Assembly: GCA_003130845.1 (NCBI GenBank)
Contig: QEXW01000045.1
Location: forward strand, 1-64,000
DNA length: 64,000 nt
Source of the DNA: Anaerolineae bacterium
Lineage (GTDB): Bacteria > Chloroflexota > Anaerolineae > Anaerolineales > Villigracilaceae
Direction of reading: 5' to 3'
The translations under genes and the position numbers were made by a program. The notes beneath the pieces were generated by a model, which made no database searches, had not been told where the DNA came from, and saw only the letters and a program-made list of their open reading frames with translations. Numbering within the stretch: the stretch's first letter is position 1; every line of letters starts with the position of its first letter. Of the stretch, positions 6,936-15,405 are shown piece after piece.

Positions 6936-8492
6936 ATGACTTCTGCTGTGGCAGAAAACAACACCGCCGTTGCCCTGCGCGGAATCGTCAAACGTTTTCC
7001 TGGCGTGACGGCCAATGATGGGGCCAATCTGGAAGTGCGCCAAGGGGAAATTCACGCTTTGCTTGGCGAAAATGGGGCTGGCAAGACCTCGCTGATGAAC
7101 GTTCTGTATGGAATTTATCACCCCGATGAAGGCGAAATTTGGGTCAGAGGGCATCCGGTGAAAATTCACTCTCCGCATGATGCCATCCGATTGGGAATTG
7201 GGATGATTCATCAACAATTTCGCCTAGTACAAACCCATACCGTTACGGAGAATGTTATTTTAGGCTTGCGAGAGAGCTTCTTCTTTCCTGAGCGCGCAGC
7301 CCGACGACGTATTTTAGACTTGGCCGAGAAATACGGTCTGAAGGTGGACCCGGATGCGCGCATTTGGCAACTTTCGGCAGGGGAACAGCAACGGGTGGAA
7401 ATTCTCAAGGCGCTGTATCGTGGGGTCGAAATTTTGATTATGGATGAGCCGACCTCCATGCTGACACCCGGTGAAGCACTAGAATTGCTGCATATTCTGC
7501 GGCGCATGACTGCCGAAGGGTTGACGGTCATTTTCATCACTCACAAACTGGAAGAAGTGATGGAAGTGAGCGACCGCGTGACGGTTATGCGGGCGGGCAA
7601 GTCAATTGCTACGCTGGAAACAGCGCAAACCAACGCGCGTGAACTCGCCCAGTTGATGGTTGGACGTGATGTTCTGTTCCGTTTGGAGAAAAAAGCGGCC
7701 AGCCTTGGGGCCGAGGTGTTGAAAGTGAAGCAGTTGCATGTGATGAATGATAAAGGCCTGCCGGCTGTGGTCAATATTTCATTCGAGGTACGGGCAGGGG
7801 AAATTTTTGGGATTGCAGGCGTGTCCGGAAATGGGCAGCGTGAGTTGGTGGAAGCGATTGCAGGATTGCGACCGGTTTCGGGGGGGCAGATTTGGGTGAA
7901 TGGAGAGAACATCACCCAATCATCGCCGCGCACCCGCATCGAGCGCGGGATTGGTTTTGTCCCAGGCGAACGTTGGATGGCGCTCATCCCTGGGATGAGT
8001 GTGGCTGATAATATGATTCTGAAGAATTATGCCCGCCCACCCATTGGGCACAAGATTTTCCTGGACCAAAACGCAATTGCTTCTCACGCCGATACGCTGA
8101 TTCGGGAGTATGCCATCTCTACCCCCAGTCGCCAGACACCCATCAAACGACTTTCGGGGGGGAATATTCAACGAGCTTTGTTGGCTCGCGAGATGACCGA
8201 GAAACCCTCTCTGCTGATTGTGGCACAGCCAACCAGTGGTCTCGATGTGGGCGCTACCGAAACCATTTGGAATTTATTGCTCGAAGAACGCGCTCGCGGG
8301 GCAGCTATTTTGCTCATTTCTGATGACTTGAAAGAAGCACTGGCACTGAGTGACCGCTTGGCAGTGCTGTTTGAGGGACAAATTATGGGTCAGTTCCAGG
8401 CTGAGAATGTAGATATTGAAAAGATTGGGCTGATGATGGCCGGTGCTCTACGACAACCGATTGCAGAATACGCACTAGGAGAATCGGCATGA
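6936..8492 (+). CDS. Nucleoside-type ABC importer ATP-binding protein, two ABC domains
   Basis: A 518-aa ATPase with two fused nucleotide-binding domains (RbsA/YufO-like). Domain 1 has Walker A GENGAGKTS (about 44-52), signature LSAGEQQR and Walker B ILIMDEPTSML. Domain 2 has a degenerate P-loop (GVSGNGQRE, lysine lost) with signature LSGGNIQR and LLIVAQPTSGLD, where the usual DE is AQ. One strong and one weak site is usual for this family. The ATG at 6936 follows CTGGAGG; an earlier in-frame ATG at 6816 overlaps the lipoprotein gene. The stop overlaps the next start by ATGA, indicating translational coupling to the permease. Confidence 0.93.
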   Translation: MTSAVAENNTAVALRGIVKRFPGVTANDGANLEVRQGEIHALLGENGAGKTSLMNVLYGIYHPDEGEIWVRGHPVKIHSPHDAIRLGIGMIHQQFRLVQTHTVTENVILGLRESFFFPERAARRRILDLAEKYGLKVDPDARIWQLSAGEQQRVEILKALYRGVEILIMDEPTSMLTPGEALELLHILRRMTAEGLTVIFITHKLEEVMEVSDRVTVMRAGKSIATLETAQTNARELAQLMVGRDVLFRLEKKAASLGAEVLKVKQLHVMNDKGLPAVVNISFEVRAGEIFGIAGVSGNGQRELVEAIAGLRPVSGGQIWVNGENITQSSPRTRIERGIGFVPGERWMALIPGMSVADNMILKNYARPPIGHKIFLDQNAIASHADTLIREYAISTPSRQTPIKRLSGGNIQRALLAREMTEKPSLLIVAQPTSGLDVGATETIWNLLLEERARGAAILLISDDLKEALALSDRLAVLFEGQIMGQFQAENVDIEKIGLMMAGALRQPIAEYALGESA

Positions 8493-9562
8493 AGATGGCT
8501 CGTATCCGTATCGAAAAAAGACTCTCTTCGCCGCGCTGGTTGCCCGTCGCATCGCTCGCCGGTGGGCTGCTCCTGGCGCTATTGACCGTTGCTGTCATCT
8601 TCGCCGCCTTGGGTGTGAATCCTTTGGTGGCTTTTCAACGCATTTTTCGGGGTGGGTTCGGTAGTTTGTACGGCTTGCAGGAAACTGTCACGAAGTCCAT
8701 TCCGCTGATGTTGATTGGGGTCGGGTTGACTCTGGCTTTTCGTGGACGCATGTATAACATCGGCGCGGAAGGGCAGTTTATGATGGGTGCAATTTTTGCA
8801 ACCGGCATCGTGCGCTTGTTTCCGCAATGGCCGTTTTTTTTGCTCTTGACAACGATGTTCTTGGCAGGGTTCGTGGGTGGGGCGCTTTGGGCCGGTATTC
8901 CCGCGCTGCTGAAAACGCGCTTCCGTGTCGATGAAACCCTGACGAGTTTGATGATGGTGTATGTAGCGTATGAAGCGGTTAAGTTTCTGGTATACGGGCC
9001 GTGGCGCGGCTCGGATACACGCGGTTTTCCGATTACGGATGAGTTTCCCCTTGCTGCACAGATTCCTATCTTGACGGGGACGCGGATTCATTACCCAACT
9101 TTGCTGATTGCGCTGCTCGCGGCCGTGGTAGTCTATGTTTTGCTCACTCGCACAAAACTCGGCTATGAAATTCGTGTGAGCGGGGAAAACCCTGAAGCAG
9201 CCCGCTATGCAGGCATGGACTTTCGCAAAGTTGCTCTGGTGGTCATGCTAATAAGCGGTGGCCTGGCCGGTTTGGCCGGTATGGGCGAAGTGGCCGGGAT
9301 TCATTTCCGCTTGCGCCCACCAGAGGCCATTTCTCCGGGGTATGGGTTTACCGCCATCATCGTGGCCTGGCTAGCACGGCTTAATCCTCTGGCAGCCATT
9401 TTGACGGCTTTCTTGCTGGGTGGGTTGCTGGTGGGCGGTGATGCCATTCAAATTGCGCTGAATTTGCCTGCTGCTACCGTTCAAATTTTCAACGGTGTCA
9501 TTTTGCTCTTTGTGATTGCTTCGGAGCTGTTCAATCAGTATCGCTTTCGTTTGGAGAAGTAA
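8489..9562 (+). CDS. Nucleoside-type ABC importer permease 1
   Basis: A 357-aa membrane permease of the branched-chain amino acid/ribose/BMP type (YufP/NupB-like). About nine or ten helices are visible. Family motifs include GRMYNIGAEGQFMMGAIFATG (about 85-105) and the coupling-helix region GENPEAARYAGMDFRKVALVVMLISGGLAGLAG. It overlaps the ATPase stop by ATGA and is followed after 2 bases by permease 2, so the pair should form the heterodimeric channel. Confidence 0.93.
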   Translation: MKMARIRIEKRLSSPRWLPVASLAGGLLLALLTVAVIFAALGVNPLVAFQRIFRGGFGSLYGLQETVTKSIPLMLIGVGLTLAFRGRMYNIGAEGQFMMGAIFATGIVRLFPQWPFFLLLTTMFLAGFVGGALWAGIPALLKTRFRVDETLTSLMMVYVAYEAVKFLVYGPWRGSDTRGFPITDEFPLAAQIPILTGTRIHYPTLLIALLAAVVVYVLLTRTKLGYEIRVSGENPEAARYAGMDFRKVALVVMLISGGLAGLAGMGEVAGIHFRLRPPEAISPGYGFTAIIVAWLARLNPLAAILTAFLLGGLLVGGDAIQIALNLPAATVQIFNGVILLFVIASELFNQYRFRLEK

Positions 9563-9564
9563 CC

Positions 9565-10530
9565 ATGCCAGAACTGCTACTTGACTTGGTTCAAACTTTT
9601 TTGACAATTTTAGCAACTATTCTGCTTGCCATTCCGGCAGCTATTCGGGCCGGCACGCCTTTGTTGTACGGTACACTGGGTGAGGTCTATGCTGAGCGCT
9701 CAGGGGTGTTGAATTTGGGCATGGAAGGTATGATGATTATGGGTGCTGTTTCTGGTTTTGCGGTGGCGCAGATAACCAACAACGCCGGATGGGGTCTCTT
9801 GGCGGCAGCACTGGTAGGCGGTTTGTTGGCGCTCGTCCATGCATTTGCTAGTATTACGTTGCGGGTTAATCAGGTGGTATCCGGTTTGGCGCTTACGATG
9901 TTGGGGTTAGGTATCAGCAGCCTGATGGGAAAGCAGTTTGTCGGGCAACCATTGGCGGCACGTTTGCAGCCAGTGGATATTCCTATTTTGAGCGATTTGC
10001 CTATTTTGGGTGAGTTGTTTTTCCAGTTTGATGTTATGGTGTATATCAGTATTGTTTTGGTGCCTGTGTTATGGTTTGTACTGTATAAAACTCGCTTGGG
10101 TGTTACGCTCCGCTCGGTAGGCGAAAATCCGTCAGCCGCAGATGCACTCGGTGTGAATGTGACTTTTGTACGCTACGCAGCCGTTGTTTTTGGCGGTATG
10201 CTGGCCGGGATTGGCGGGTCTTATTTGTCTATCGCGTATGCCCCCGCTTGGATAGAAGGGATGACGGCCGGCGCCGGATGGATTGTGGTGGCACTTACAA
10301 TCTTTGCTATGTGGGATCCAAGCCGCGCTCTGCTGGGGGCTTATTTGTTTGGCGGGGTGCGTGTCTTGCAGTTCCGTTTGCAACCACTTGGGATTTCTCC
10401 TAACTTGCTCAATATGCTGCCGTATGTACTCACTATCCTGGTTCTATGGCTGAGTTCCGGCCAGGCCGCGAAACGGCGCCTTGGCGCTCCCGCAGCACTG
10501 ATGACAGCCTATTCACGCGAGGAACGATGA
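9565..10530 (+). CDS. Nucleoside-type ABC importer permease 2
   Basis: A 321-aa permease paralogous to the preceding one (YufQ/NupC-like). The GVLNLGMEGMMIMGAVSGF motif (about 45-65) and SVGENPSAADALGVNVTFVRY coupling region match the second subunit of BMP-type importers. About eight or nine helices are visible. It closes the operon. GAGAAG precedes the start, within the end of permease 1. The downstream 270 bp hold only repeats and no clear plus-strand terminator. Confidence 0.93.
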   Translation: MPELLLDLVQTFLTILATILLAIPAAIRAGTPLLYGTLGEVYAERSGVLNLGMEGMMIMGAVSGFAVAQITNNAGWGLLAAALVGGLLALVHAFASITLRVNQVVSGLALTMLGLGISSLMGKQFVGQPLAARLQPVDIPILSDLPILGELFFQFDVMVYISIVLVPVLWFVLYKTRLGVTLRSVGENPSAADALGVNVTFVRYAAVVFGGMLAGIGGSYLSIAYAPAWIEGMTAGAGWIVVALTIFAMWDPSRALLGAYLFGGVRVLQFRLQPLGISPNLLNMLPYVLTILVLWLSSGQAAKRRLGAPAALMTAYSREER

Positions 10531-10592
10531 GGCAGCGGATGAGGGCAACGGATGAGGAAACGGATAAACGGATGGGGGGGGGGAGCGGATAA
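10531..10592 (+). repeat. Imperfect CGGATGAGG word repeat with a G10 tract
   Basis: Five spaced copies of CGGATRA/CGGATGGG words (GCGGATGAGG, ACGGATGAGG, ACGGATAA, ACGGATGG, GCGGATAAG). They start at the stop codon of permease 2 and include ten consecutive G at 10574-10583. The homopolymer is a likely site of sequencing or replication slippage. Confidence 0.6.
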
Positions 10593-10604
10593 GTAATAAG
10601 TAGG

Positions 10605-10759
10605 TAACTCAAGTTGTACCTTTGGTTCTTGAGGCGTTTTCGGGTTGGTTTTGTTAATCCAAAGACGATGAGACGCCAAGATTTTTTCTCTTTTTCTTCG
10701 CGTCTCTGCGACGTTGCGCTAAAACTCGTGCAAATTTTACAAGGTGGCAACTTGGGTTA
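10605..10759. mobile_element. Candidate MITE-like element, 155 bp
   Basis: Imperfect terminal inverted repeats of 18 and 19 bases face each other: 10605-10622 begins TAACTCAAGTTG, and 10741-10759 reads TAACCCAAGTTG when reverse complemented. About 16 positions match. An inner dyad GAGACGC...GCGTCTC spans a T-rich loop. There is no ORF and no convincing target-site duplication, so the mobile nature is inferred from shape only. Confidence 0.35.
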
Positions 10760-10770
10760 AGTTAAGTAAA

Positions 10771-10800
10771 ACATCCCAAAAGCGCATCCTTTTGAGATGT
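10771..10800 (-). terminator. Terminator of the L,D-transpeptidase gene
   Basis: On the minus strand ACATCTCAAAAG pairs with CTTTTGGGATGT around GATGCG, and the stem is followed by TTTTACTT. It lies 8 bases after the stop codon of the transpeptidase gene. Confidence 0.75.
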
Positions 10801-10807
10801 TCGCTCA

Positions 10808-11959
10808 CTAGAACACTCTCTGAGTAGATTTGACGACCGTACCATGCTCTGGCAGATTGCGGCGTTCTTCTCCAGCTATTAGTGAAACATATGGTGTGGT
10901 CCAACGAAAAATCCATTTGGCATCTTCCGGCTTGACGTTGACACAGCCATGTGAACGCGGTTCTCCGAACGCATTATGCCAATGCGCTCCGTGAATGGCA
11001 ACTCCCCCTTGAATATACGTACACCAGGGAACAGCAGGCGTAGAATAGCCAGAAGATTCGTTTCCGGCGGTCATGTTCTTGGAGATAATTTTCCAGTGCG
11101 TTAGGAGTGTGCCTGTAGGGGTAGCATATTTGTCGCTGACCTCGCCCGTAACCGGATCAAACACTCGCCCAGATGCAATTCGGCAGAAGAAGACCTCTCG
11201 TCCGGCTTCATAACAGGAGAGAGTTTGAAAATCCAGGTTGATGGCGATGGTTTTTTCGTTAGGGTCTATATCTGGACTAATCATCGAAACATCTTCTTCG
11301 GTCAGCACTCTAAAGGCAGCGGCATCAGCCCAGTAGAATTCACCATAGGCGCCATATCCGTAGCCACGTCCGTTGGCATCTTCGTTCCACCGGTATTCTA
11401 CAAAGCCATTTGTGGTGCGAATGCGGTCTATCCATACGACTTGACCGTAATATAGGCGCGGGGGAAAGTTGTAGGCAATATGGTCTAGCAACCACGGCGA
11501 GACGATGTTGCCTTCGTGTGCTAAATCTACGTACGGCACGGTCACTTCAGCCCAAAAGCCATTTTGACCACTAGGGATTTCGGTGATGGGGAGGTTGGGG
11601 ATGTTGCGGGTCGGTTGTACCATTGAACCATAAATGTATCCTTCAGGGGTCTGGACGTATTTTTGGTTCACGAGTCCACCAATGACGTTGCCAACCACTT
11701 CACGCTCCCAAACCACTAGGGTATCTGCCTGTAATTTGCGAATGGAGGTGTTTAGCGCAGGGTCATTGGTCGGGCGGCTACGCAGGTCAATGCCGTTATC
11801 TACTACCCGTCCAATGATGGGGCTATTCGGGAATTGTGGCAGGCGCTTGGGACGAGCCAGGGTTTCTAGGTCAGGCCAACGATAAGGATGAAATGCCAAG
11901 GCGCTTAATCCCAGTGCAGAAATTTTAAGGAAGTCTCGTCGAGAGAGTTTGCGAGTCAT
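10808..11959 (-). CDS. Tat-exported L,D-transpeptidase (YkuD domain)
   Basis: A 383-aa exported enzyme expected to cross-link peptidoglycan stems or attach proteins to them. The N-terminus carries a twin-arginine signal (SRRDFLK at 6-12, then ALGLSALAF). The C-terminal YkuD domain has the catalytic motif with IHGAHWHN and SHGCVNV, giving the active-site Cys and two His. The middle part resembles SH3-like segments (GRVVDNGIDLRSRP). The start was set at 11959 because AAAGGT lies 9 bases upstream; an ATG at 11980 also exists. It is immediately downstream of the SARP/STAND gene (33 bases), so co-transcription is possible. Confidence 0.9.
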   Translation of the reverse strand: MTRKLSRRDFLKISALGLSALAFHPYRWPDLETLARPKRLPQFPNSPIIGRVVDNGIDLRSRPTNDPALNTSIRKLQADTLVVWEREVVGNVIGGLVNQKYVQTPEGYIYGSMVQPTRNIPNLPITEIPSGQNGFWAEVTVPYVDLAHEGNIVSPWLLDHIAYNFPPRLYYGQVVWIDRIRTTNGFVEYRWNEDANGRGYGYGAYGEFYWADAAAFRVLTEEDVSMISPDIDPNEKTIAINLDFQTLSCYEAGREVFFCRIASGRVFDPVTGEVSDKYATPTGTLLTHWKIISKNMTAGNESSGYSTPAVPWCTYIQGGVAIHGAHWHNAFGEPRSHGCVNVKPEDAKWIFRWTTPYVSLIAGEERRNLPEHGTVVKSTQRVF

Positions 11960-11992
11960 GGTTTCAGTTACCTTTCTCATACTAACAGCCTA

Positions 11993-14900
11993 TCAGTTGT
12001 GCAGGATATTTTGTAAGGAGAGAATCGTTAATTTGGTGTGTATTAGGTCACTCCAGTCTGTTTCAGCAAACAAGGCATGCAGATTGTCGAGCAATTTTAA
12101 GGCCCGCTGCCGCATCACAAATTCACAGGCACGGTGTTGGGCTACATAATGCGCAAGTTGCACTGCTTGCCGAACATTCCCTTGTGCAGCGAATAAATCG
12201 GCTAAGCATAAAGTGGAATCTAGTAAAACCAAGACGCTTTCATGTTCTTGCGCTTCTCTCCAAGCAGTACGGTAGTGCATTTCGGCGGCAAGAAGGTTGT
12301 GACGGGCTCGCTCTAGGTCTCCTAGTCGGTTACGAGCGCGAGAGGTGAGCGCCCATTCCGGTTCACGTGCAAAAAGTTCTAACGCCTCCTCCAAACAAGT
12401 TTGTGCCAAGGATAGGTTGTTCAGTTGCAAGGCAGCGGTAGCGATATGTTCTAGCGAGGTCGCCACAGAGCCAATTTGTCCTGACTCTCGGCGCAAGGAC
12501 AAGGCTTGTTGAAACAGAGAAAGGGCTTGTGAAGCTTCTCCTTGGTCTAACGCGATAAGACCTAGATTGTCCAATGAGCCGGCGATGCCAAGCGCATTGC
12601 CTAATTCGTGCGAAAGTTGCATACTCTGCTGGTGTTGTTGGCGCGCTTCGTCAAATTTCCCAATCTGGCGGTTGATGAAACCGAGATAGTCTAGGCTGGC
12701 AGCCATGACGCGCCTGTCATTTAGTTCGCTGGAGATTTCAAGGCTCGATTGGTGGCAGTGCAAAGCGCTTTCATAATCACCGGTGTAGTGCAGCAGTTCT
12801 CCTAGCGAAGTCAATGCCGAGGCCAAACCGGCTGCGTCACCTGTTTCACGGTAAATGTCTAATGTTTGATTGTGTAGACGAATCGCTTCTTGCAGGCTTT
12901 GCGGCGTTTTTATGCGGTGAAAGAAAGGCAAAATTTGGGCCATGCCCCATCGGTCATCTTGTTCCTGGTAATAATTCAGCGTCTCTTGGGCAATTTGTTC
13001 AATTTCATTCATATCCCCCACCATAGGAACAACATAGAGTGCCAGACCATTGACAAACATCAGGTGCGGACGAGCATTCAGGCGGCGTAGAATCGTCAGG
13101 CTGTGTAAAAGCAATTGATGCGCACGGGTGATGTGACTCAGGCGGTTGCAAAACCAGGCATGGCACGCCAGTAAAACTCCCAAGACAATATCTTGTTCAT
13201 CAGCAACAGTCTGCCATTGTTCCACAGCGTGGGCAAAGAGTGCTTCGGCATCTTGAAACCGATTGCGTAAGTCGAAGAAACGGAAGAGGCCCTCGTAAAA
13301 CGATAAGACAATATCAGAACGGCCTTGTGCTAAAGCCCAGTTCCAACCGGCTAGTATGTTATCTAGTTCGGCATTCAGTTCGTCCAGTGCAGCGCGTTGC
13401 CCATGCCCACGCAGAGCACGGCACTGTTCGGCAGTAAAAGAGGCGTAAAAACTGGCATGATGCGCAGTGAGCGACATTTCCAGGTCGGGGTGTTGCTGAA
13501 GTTTTTGTGCGACAAACGGCTTAAGTGCTTGCTGAATATCAAACCGACCATTCTCGTCGCGATGAATGAACGACTTGTCGGCCAAATCCACCAGGGTTGC
13601 CAGATCTGCCTGGAACATAGATTGCGCAATGTCTCGCTTAAACCCCCCCCGAAAGACGGAAAGGCGCATCAGCGTTTCTTGCTCGGATTGGTTCAAGAAG
13701 TTCCAAGAATATTCAAAGGTTGCCCGTAAACTTTGATGTCGCTCAACGATGTTTCTAAAGGGAGCTTTCAAGAAATCGAGGCTGCGTTCGATTTCATCTG
13801 CAATTTCTTGGCAGGAAAGCATGCGTGTCCACGTAGCAGCAAGCTCTAATCCAAGAGGAAGTCCTCCCACCAAACGACAGATACGAGTGATGGCACGCCG
13901 CTCCGATTCTGTCAGATGCAAAACCCCGGCGGCTTTGCGAACATTTTGCAAGAAGAGCTGGATAGCAGCAAATTGACTCCAGTTGGCATCGTCAGCGTCC
14001 GGGATTGGCATTCCTTTTACATAAAACGTCCATTCTTGCAGCAAGTTGAGCCGTTCATGGGAAGTAACGAGAACCTTTAGATACGGTGCATTGTGGAGTA
14101 AGGTCTCAATGAGTTCAGAAACAACGGTTGAGCCAAGTTGTAAATGTTCTAAGTTATCCAGAATCAGCAAGAGATGGCGCGGATGCAAAAATTCCGTGAG
14201 TTGTTCTTGTTGTGAGCGGATTTCAGAGGAAGAAAAACGCACCCCAAGCGCATCGGCTATCGAAGAAACGATATATTCGGGACGCGCAACGGCTGCTAAC
14301 GGCACAAAACACACGCCGTCTGTAAACCAATTGGCCTGAATACGGCCAACTTCCAAGGCCAAGCGGGTTTTTCCCACGCCTCCAGGGCCGACAATGCTAA
14401 TCAGTCGGGTTTGGGGGTCTTTGAGTAGTTTTTCTAGCTCGGCTAGTTCGACACGGCGCCCAAAAAAGGATGTGGCATAGGGAGATTCGGGTAGGTTGAA
14501 GCGAGTAGTCAGGCTTTTTAAGTCAAAAGGCGGTGGAGAGGGCTGCTGAAACGCTTGTTTTTTTATGGTTTCCAGCATGGCCCGCATTTCCGGAGAGGGG
14601 TCCATCTGCATTTCAAGCGCCAGTACACGAGCATATTCCTGATATTGTCGCAAAGCGTCACTCATCTGCCCATTTTGCGCATATAAACCCATCAAAAAAC
14701 TATGTGCGGTTTCATTGAGGGGGTCACGTTTTGCCCATTGCGCGGCTTTTTCGATGGCCTTAGGCAAGTCGCCGCGTTTCGCATAATTCCGAGCCAGAGT
14801 TTCCAGAGCAAATAAATAGTCATGCCGCAAGGTTTCGGCCTGCGAGGTCATCCATTCTTCATACAGCGAAGCATCTTTGAGATAGAACCCGGACAAAAAA

Positions 14901-15301
14901 TCATCTTGGTATAAGGAAATTGCTTCTTCCAGTAAGAAGATGGTTTCTGGTTGGTCGTTTCGTGGGCGGCTTTGAGAAATCAACAGCCGGAAATGATTGA
15001 CATCAATCCAAATCGCTTCGCGTGCATCCGGCGAAAGTCCTACAAGGTCGCGCTCAGCCCGTATCCACCCTGGGCCAAAGGTTTGGTTGATTTCCCATAA
15101 AGTGCGCCGTAAGTATGCCAAAACGTGGTGAGTATCTTGGTCAGGCCATAGTAACGTGGCAAGGGCCTCACGCGTATAATCCATTCCATTTACAGCCAAA
15201 TAAATCAGTAAGGCCAAAGCTTTACGACGGTCGGTGACAACCGGCCGACCATCCAATTCAGCACGAGGCAAGCCAAAGAGATGCAACGTCAAACGGGGCA
15301 T
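11993..15301 (-). CDS. SARP/AfsR-like STAND transcriptional regulator with TPR domain
   Basis: A 1102-aa activator. Residues 1 to about 95 form an OmpR-type winged helix (MPRLTLHLFGLPRAELDG start), followed by the bacterial transcriptional activation domain to about 250 (LYAQNGQMSDALRQYQEYARVL). A STAND/NB-ARC ATPase core follows: Walker A GPGGVGKTR near 304 and Walker B LLLILDNLEHL. The C-terminal 450 residues are tetratricopeptide-like repeats, for example SALHCHQSSLEISSELNDRR and EARQQHQQSMQLSHELGNA. The frame extends upstream to 15382, but those residues would be encoded by the shared promoter region. It is divergent from the maltodextrin operon, whose promoter carries three direct repeats of the SARP type. 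It may therefore act as a MalT-like sugar sensor of different ancestry. Confidence 0.9.
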   Translation of the reverse strand: MPRLTLHLFGLPRAELDGRPVVTDRRKALALLIYLAVNGMDYTREALATLLWPDQDTHHVLAYLRRTLWEINQTFGPGWIRAERDLVGLSPDAREAIWIDVNHFRLLISQSRPRNDQPETIFLLEEAISLYQDDFLSGFYLKDASLYEEWMTSQAETLRHDYLFALETLARNYAKRGDLPKAIEKAAQWAKRDPLNETAHSFLMGLYAQNGQMSDALRQYQEYARVLALEMQMDPSPEMRAMLETIKKQAFQQPSPPPFDLKSLTTRFNLPESPYATSFFGRRVELAELEKLLKDPQTRLISIVGPGGVGKTRLALEVGRIQANWFTDGVCFVPLAAVARPEYIVSSIADALGVRFSSSEIRSQQEQLTEFLHPRHLLLILDNLEHLQLGSTVVSELIETLLHNAPYLKVLVTSHERLNLLQEWTFYVKGMPIPDADDANWSQFAAIQLFLQNVRKAAGVLHLTESERRAITRICRLVGGLPLGLELAATWTRMLSCQEIADEIERSLDFLKAPFRNIVERHQSLRATFEYSWNFLNQSEQETLMRLSVFRGGFKRDIAQSMFQADLATLVDLADKSFIHRDENGRFDIQQALKPFVAQKLQQHPDLEMSLTAHHASFYASFTAEQCRALRGHGQRAALDELNAELDNILAGWNWALAQGRSDIVLSFYEGLFRFFDLRNRFQDAEALFAHAVEQWQTVADEQDIVLGVLLACHAWFCNRLSHITRAHQLLLHSLTILRRLNARPHLMFVNGLALYVVPMVGDMNEIEQIAQETLNYYQEQDDRWGMAQILPFFHRIKTPQSLQEAIRLHNQTLDIYRETGDAAGLASALTSLGELLHYTGDYESALHCHQSSLEISSELNDRRVMAASLDYLGFINRQIGKFDEARQQHQQSMQLSHELGNALGIAGSLDNLGLIALDQGEASQALSLFQQALSLRRESGQIGSVATSLEHIATAALQLNNLSLAQTCLEEALELFAREPEWALTSRARNRLGDLERARHNLLAAEMHYRTAWREAQEHESVLVLLDSTLCLADLFAAQGNVRQAVQLAHYVAQHRACEFVMRQRALKLLDNLHALFAETDWSDLIHTKLTILSLQNILHN

Positions 15302-15323
15302 GGAAGAATTATACCTGCAGGGC

Positions 15324-15366
15324 GCAACGCTTAGGCAACGCTTGCGCAACGCTCTTTTTCTATAAT
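15324..15366 (+). promoter_or_regulatory. SARP-type triple direct repeat and -10 box of the maltodextrin operon
   Basis: GCAACGCT occurs at 15324, 15335 and 15346, exactly 11 bp apart, and the last copy ends 7 bases before a perfect TATAAT (15361-15366). The -35 position falls inside the repeats and has no TTGACA match. SARP activators such as ActII-ORF4, DnrI and AfsR bind heptamer direct repeats with 11-bp spacing, the last lying about 8 bp from the -10 box. A SARP-domain gene starts 23 bp away in the other direction. Confidence 0.8.
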
Positions 15367-15405
15367 GCGAGTGTTCTCTCAATTCACCCTTTCAAGGAGA
15401 AGAAG

